This document shows, in pieces, positions 5,224 to 8,714 of a stretch of DNA of 8,714 bases. The position numbers were made by a program, and so were the translations under genes. The stretch lies in the NCBI GenBank assembly GCA_021798635.1, contig JAJZGH010000217.1:1-8714 (forward strand), written 5' to 3'. Below the pieces are notes generated by a model that was not told the origin of the DNA, searched no databases, and saw only the letters and a list, made by a program, of their open reading frames with translations. This DNA comes from Planctomycetota bacterium (lineage in GTDB: Bacteria; Planctomycetota; Phycisphaerae; WQYP01). How positions within the stretch are numbered: position 1 is the stretch's first letter; each line of letters begins with the position of its first letter.

Positions 5224-7616
5224 CGGGCGTTGATATGTTGCATGGAAACAGAGCACTGGCGGCCATCAGCAGCGGTCGCTGGGCCTTGGGCACGGGGCAT
5301 CCGTGGCTGATGGTGCTGCTGATGGCGATCGTGGCGGTGGTGGGGTGGTGGAGCTATCAGCATCAGACGGCAACTCCGCGGTTAAAGGTTGCCATGGCGA
5401 TTATCCGCGTAGCTATTCTGGTGGTCGTCGTGGTGTTGCTGGCCAAACCGGTTTTTGTGATGATTCACACGCTGCGGCGACCGGCGGTGGTGGCCATCTG
5501 GGTGGATACGTCACGGTCCATGTCATTGCGGGATGCGTATACCAGTTCGGCTAAAATCAAACTCATTGATCAGGTGCGGCAAGCCCTGCCGGTGGCGGAT
5601 TCCAAAACAAAACGTCCCACACGCTTTAATCTCGCGTGCTTTAGTCTGAATCAGGCGGCCAAAACATGGCTTGCATCACTGGCGAAAAATCAGCGCGTCG
5701 CGGTGTTTACCGGGGGCACGCACGCCCATCTGCTGGGAATGGCGGATTCGCCCGCGCAGTTGGCACCGCTGTTAAAAAGGCTGGCAGCGATGAAGCCAAA
5801 TGCGGACGCCACGGATGTGCCCGGTGTCGTAGCGGGAATTTTTAATGACTTGCAGGGCCGCCCGGTCAGTGCCGTTCTGGTCTACACTGACGGACGCAGT
5901 ACTGATTCGGGATCGGTCAGTCTGGTTCATCATCTGGCCAAAGCCGGCGCTACACCCATACTGGCTGTCCCGCTTGGACAGGTTCAACCGCCCTTTAATT
6001 TAAAAATTGCCCGGGCGCAAGTGGCCCGCCATGCCTTTGTGCAGGATCCCGTTGCGGTAACAGCTAATATTCACATCACCGGGGCAACGGCGGTGCAAAG
6101 CGCTACCATTCGCTTATTCCAGGAAACCAAAAACCATCGCCGGGGCAAAGCGTTGGCTGTGCGTCATATCACGATCCATCCCGGTGCATCGCAGCAAACG
6201 GTCAGCCTGATGTTTCATCCGTCGCAACCGGGAGACTATCATCTGGTGCTAATGGCCGACCCGTTGCCCCATGAATTAACGCATCGCGGCAACACCTCCC
6301 GGGGTGTCTGGACACGCGTGGTGCGGGCCAAGGTGCGAATTTTGTATGTGGAAGGTTATCCACGGTGGGAATACCGGTATCTGAAAAATGATCTGATGCG
6401 GGAAAAAACCACGTTGCTAAGTTGTCTGCTGTTATCGGCTGACAATCGTTTTGCGCAGGAAGGCAACATTCCCATCAACCGCTTTCCCGATACGCAGGCC
6501 GAGATGAATCGTTATGACGTGCTGGTGCTGGGCGATGTGAATCCGGATTATTTTTCCGCCGCTCAGGAAAAAATCATTCTCCGTTTTGTCGGGCGCTACG
6601 GCGGCGGCATGGGCATGATCGCCGGGCCGGATTACGCCCCGGACGCTTATCGCCATACCGCACTTGCACCGCTGATACCGGTTATCGCCGGCAACCCGAA
6701 TAACCCCATGCTGGCACCGCCACCGGACGAACCCTTTGAACTGCATCTCACGGCTCTGGGGCGGCAGAGTATGTTGTTTCACTTTTTTGGCAGCATGAAA
6801 AAAAATCTTCGGCAGGTTGCCAATTTGCCGCCGCTGTACTGGTTTGAACCGGTCGCGGGTTTGCAACCCAGCGCCACGGTTCTGGCGGATTTGCCCAGCC
6901 ATCGCATCGATGGTCGCCCGGCTCCGTTGCTGGTTTTCGGGCGCTATGGTGCCGGTCGCACGATGTTCTCTGCCGTGGAAGATACCTGGCGCTGGCGGTA
7001 TTACCATGGGGCACCGCTGTATAAAAGTTATTGGCTGGAAATGATGCGAGAATTGGCCCGCCAGCGCGTGTTCGGCGGGTCGCATGGCCTGGTATTGCGC
7101 ACCGAAGCGCGGCGCGTGCAGGTGGGACAGAGCAATCGCATTTTTCTTTCCGTGCGTGATCCGGAATTAACCGGTCAGATGCCGGCATCTGTCCCCATTG
7201 TGATGACTTCCAGCAACGGACGCCAGACCGTCACGCTTTCTGCGGTAAGTGCGGGTCATCGGCAATATGAGGGAGAAGTGACGCCCTGGGTTGTGGGGCA
7301 TTATACCTTGGCGGCCAAGCCGGGAGTTTTGCCGGGAACGGTTAAGCCGGTGGAAATGGATGTCGCAGCGTCCATGCGGGAATTTGCCAGCCTGACCGCC
7401 GATCCGGCTGCCCTGGCTCGCCTGGTTGCCGGGACCGGCGGGGCGGTGATTTTGCCGACCAGACAAAGTGCGCTGGCCGGGCTGATTCCGGATCGCAGCA
7501 TAGAGGTGGCGATCCACCAATCGCGACAGATATGGAATAAACCCTGGGCCTTGGCGCTGCTGGTAATCCTGCTGACGGTAGAATGGATACTAAGAAAGCG
7601 GGCGGGGTTGATTTGA
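5220..7616 (+). CDS. Membrane-anchored vWA protein with GATase-like domain
   Basis: The 798-residue product is probably the metal-binding vWA partner of MoxR at the membrane. TM1 (about 29-46) and TM2 (about 57-80) precede a vWA domain with a complete-looking metal site: D96-T-S98-R-S100, T198 in ADATDV, and D224 in YTDG. A beta-sandwich-like stretch (about 260-365) follows. Then comes a GATase-like fold: RILYVEGYPRWEYRYL (373-388), DVLVLGDVNPDYF, GGGMGMIAGPDYAPDAY (461-477) and GRYGAGRTMFSAVEDTWRWR (574-593). No catalytic Cys is seen at the expected elbow, so it is probably not an active amidotransferase. A C-terminal TM (about 776-792) ends in a basic tail, LRKRAGLI. ATG 5220 overlaps the previous stop by 4 bp and has a good GGAGAG box. 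In-frame ATG 5235 is a less likely start. The architecture is one I associate with Planctomycetota. Confidence 0.93.
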   Translation: MTGVDMLHGNRALAAISSGRWALGTGHPWLMVLLMAIVAVVGWWSYQHQTATPRLKVAMAIIRVAILVVVVVLLAKPVFVMIHTLRRPAVVAIWVDTSRSMSLRDAYTSSAKIKLIDQVRQALPVADSKTKRPTRFNLACFSLNQAAKTWLASLAKNQRVAVFTGGTHAHLLGMADSPAQLAPLLKRLAAMKPNADATDVPGVVAGIFNDLQGRPVSAVLVYTDGRSTDSGSVSLVHHLAKAGATPILAVPLGQVQPPFNLKIARAQVARHAFVQDPVAVTANIHITGATAVQSATIRLFQETKNHRRGKALAVRHITIHPGASQQTVSLMFHPSQPGDYHLVLMADPLPHELTHRGNTSRGVWTRVVRAKVRILYVEGYPRWEYRYLKNDLMREKTTLLSCLLLSADNRFAQEGNIPINRFPDTQAEMNRYDVLVLGDVNPDYFSAAQEKIILRFVGRYGGGMGMIAGPDYAPDAYRHTALAPLIPVIAGNPNNPMLAPPPDEPFELHLTALGRQSMLFHFFGSMKKNLRQVANLPPLYWFEPVAGLQPSATVLADLPSHRIDGRPAPLLVFGRYGAGRTMFSAVEDTWRWRYYHGAPLYKSYWLEMMRELARQRVFGGSHGLVLRTEARRVQVGQSNRIFLSVRDPELTGQMPASVPIVMTSSNGRQTVTLSAVSAGHRQYEGEVTPWVVGHYTLAAKPGVLPGTVKPVEMDVAASMREFASLTADPAALARLVAGTGGAVILPTRQSALAGLIPDRSIEVAIHQSRQIWNKPWALALLVILLTVEWILRKRAGLI

Positions 7617-7649
7617 TCGGGCGTTTTAAGAGCACCGGATAACACATCG

Positions 7650-7678
7650 GGTGGTATGTCGGCGTCATTGGATCAACC
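7650..7678 (+). repeat. Decayed copy of the 92-bp repeat core
   Basis: This 29-bp block starts GGTGGT and ends GGATCAACC. It aligns without gaps to 388-416 in the third tandem copy at 23 of 29 positions. It is followed by a CGGTGC block that resembles CCGGTGCTC in the array. This suggests the 92-bp unit belongs to a dispersed intergenic family. The match is short, so chance cannot be excluded. Confidence 0.45.
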
Positions 7679-7720
7679 CTCTCGGTGCGCCGGGACGGCG
7701 CTATAAAAGAATAGTAGTAC

Positions 7721-7724
7721 GGAG
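7721..7724 (+). promoter_or_regulatory. Ribosome binding site for the DUF4175-like gene
   Basis: GGAG lies 11 nt before ATG 7736, a slightly long but acceptable spacing. No other start codon fits better. Confidence 0.5.
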
Positions 7725-7735
7725 AATCATCACTC

Positions 7736-8714
7736 ATGGAGAATCCCGCCACAGCCCCGGCTCTGCTGCAGCGCATCAGCCAACTGCGCAAAACGCTGCG
7801 TAGCGCCCTGCTGCTGCATGGCATTGCGCTGGTGCTGTCGGCATTGCTGTGGGCGGCTCTGGTTTTGGCCGTGGGAGATTATTATTTCCACTTCCCCGGC
7901 ATCCTGCGGCTGATCTTGCTTGTTGCGGTGCTGGGCGGAACGGTTTATTTGCTCTGGCGGGATGTTATTACCCGACTGCTGCGGCCCATTCCTGATCAGT
8001 TTCTCGCGGGAGTTTTGCAAAAGACTGCGGCCCTGCAGCATGAACAATTACAATCCGCTGTGGAATTCATGGAGAACCGCACTGATCGGCTGAATGTGCT
8101 GGCGGCCAAAGCCATTCTGGACGCTGATCAAACCGCGCAAAGTGTGCAGGTGAATACCGCGTTGTCCTGGCGGCCGGTATTGAAGTTGTGGGGCAGCGTT
8201 GTTCTGGCAATGATCGTGGCGGCTTGTGTCATTGGATTAAATCCCGGCAATGCCGCACTTTCCATGTTGCGCTGGACCGGGCCGTTTGCGAGTCATCCCT
8301 GGCCGTTGCGTCAGCGCGTGAAACTGGTGTGGAATTCCATGGATCATCTGGCACCGACCATGTGGCCGCAGGGACAGGCACTGATGTTGCGGGCGGTGGT
8401 GAAAAAAGGCTTTCGTCCGGATTTACGCGTGTGGCTGCAGGTGCGTGCGGAACATACCGCTGCCACGTCCCAACTGATGACCTGGCAGGGTGCGGCGCAT
8501 GGGCATTTGTATGAGAAGGTTCTTTTGCCGCAGGGAAAATCAATTCAAGTTCGCCCCGTGGCCGGTGATGATCATCGCGAACCTTGGCTGACGATTCATT
8601 TGATGCCGCGCCCGCGCATTATGGCGATGACGGCCCGCATCGCCCCGCCGGATTATGCCAAAAAAGCTCCCACTTTTAATGTCAATGTGCTCAATCATCA
8701 GGTCCGGGTCATTG
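7736..8714 (+). CDS. DUF4175-like large membrane protein, 5' part (3' end outside window)
   Basis: An uninterrupted frame of 326 codons runs from ATG 7736 off the right edge. The start MENPATAPALLQRISQL is followed by TM1 (about 26-46) and TM2 (about 54-73). A soluble, Gln/Ala-rich helical stretch (about 90-135) contains QFLAGVLQKTAALQHEQLQ, then comes a third TM (about 151-168). After it lies a predicted extracytoplasmic region with beta-type segments, including RPRIMAMTARIAPPDY (292-307). The latter resembles the RP...PPxY segments of DUF4175-like proteins encoded beside planctomycete MoxR/BatA clusters. The family assignment rests on this layout and the context; the defining C-terminal half is not visible. 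It follows the vWA gene in the same direction after 119 bp, so it may share the transcript or have its own promoter. Function is unknown; a membrane scaffold for the vWA proteins is a guess. Confidence 0.85.
   Translation, partial: MENPATAPALLQRISQLRKTLRSALLLHGIALVLSALLWAALVLAVGDYYFHFPGILRLILLVAVLGGTVYLLWRDVITRLLRPIPDQFLAGVLQKTAALQHEQLQSAVEFMENRTDRLNVLAAKAILDADQTAQSVQVNTALSWRPVLKLWGSVVLAMIVAACVIGLNPGNAALSMLRWTGPFASHPWPLRQRVKLVWNSMDHLAPTMWPQGQALMLRAVVKKGFRPDLRVWLQVRAEHTAATSQLMTWQGAAHGHLYEKVLLPQGKSIQVRPVAGDDHREPWLTIHLMPRPRIMAMTARIAPPDYAKKAPTFNVNVLNHQVRVI

Larger units (their letters stand above)
7617..7735 (+). other. 119-bp spacer with possible promoter elements
   Basis: This gap separates the vWA gene from the last gene and holds no ORF worth calling. 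It includes a decayed repeat copy (7650-7678) and a short GC stem, GCGCC-gggac-GGCGC (7687-7701). The stem is directly followed by TATAAAAG (7702-7709). TATAAA could be a -10 box, but I see no good -35 at the right distance. Alternatively the stem plus the A/T-rich run could be a pause site. Neither reading is strong. Confidence 0.3.

Noticed and set aside
3023..5363. Long minus-strand open frames opposite the BatA-like and vWA genes
   Set aside because: They are shadows of the coding strand. They lack domain features and overlap genes with strong family motifs.
6432..7188. Minus-strand 217- and 146-residue frames
   Set aside because: They lie antisense to the GATase-like domain of the vWA gene. 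Their length comes from the high-GC codon pattern of the real gene.
8188..8543. Short frames on both strands near the right end
   Set aside because: They lie inside the uninterrupted frame starting at ATG 7736, which has membrane segments and the expected gene context.

Overview
The window carries most of a MoxR/von Willebrand A (vWA) gene cluster, all on the + strand. In order it encodes a MoxR-type AAA+ ATPase (642-1721), a DUF58 protein (1781-2710), a BatA-like membrane protein with a degenerate vWA site and a glutamine-amidotransferase-like (GATase-like) fold (2986-5223), a second membrane protein with an intact vWA metal site and a GATase-like fold (5220-7616), and the 5' part of a large DUF4175-like membrane protein running off the right edge (7736-8714). 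This gene order and these protein architectures are typical of Planctomycetota, and I would guess a Phycisphaerae-like lineage. That guess rests on remembered family resemblance, not a search. GC is moderately high, and GTG and TTG starts are used beside ATG.

Region 1-641 is mostly non-coding. A possible C-terminal fragment of an unrecognised gene ends at 159, followed by a small stem-loop. Then come 2.6 copies of a 92-bp tandem repeat containing hairpins (202-438), and a second repeat element with a hairpin head and a heptamer tail (472-540). The moxR start is GTG 642 behind a good ribosome binding site.

Region 2711-2985 splits the cluster into moxR-DUF58 and the two large membrane genes. 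It is almost wholly repeat DNA. It holds two reverse-oriented relatives of the 472-540 element and a + oriented heptamer run, so the heptamers form an inverted repeat. Much of the stretch is periodic at exactly 7 bp, using several different heptamer words. Region 7617-7735 holds what looks like a decayed copy of the core of the 92-bp repeat.

Functionally, MoxR ATPases work with vWA-domain partners in metal-dependent assembly or chaperone roles. DUF58 and the canonical vWA membrane protein are the likely partners. The BatA-like and DUF4175-like proteins would form the membrane part, with large domains presumably outside the cytoplasmic membrane. The exact substrate is unknown. The gene cluster is of a known kind. 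The least explained material is the intergenic repeat families, in particular one whose hairpin head shows compensatory base changes between copies.
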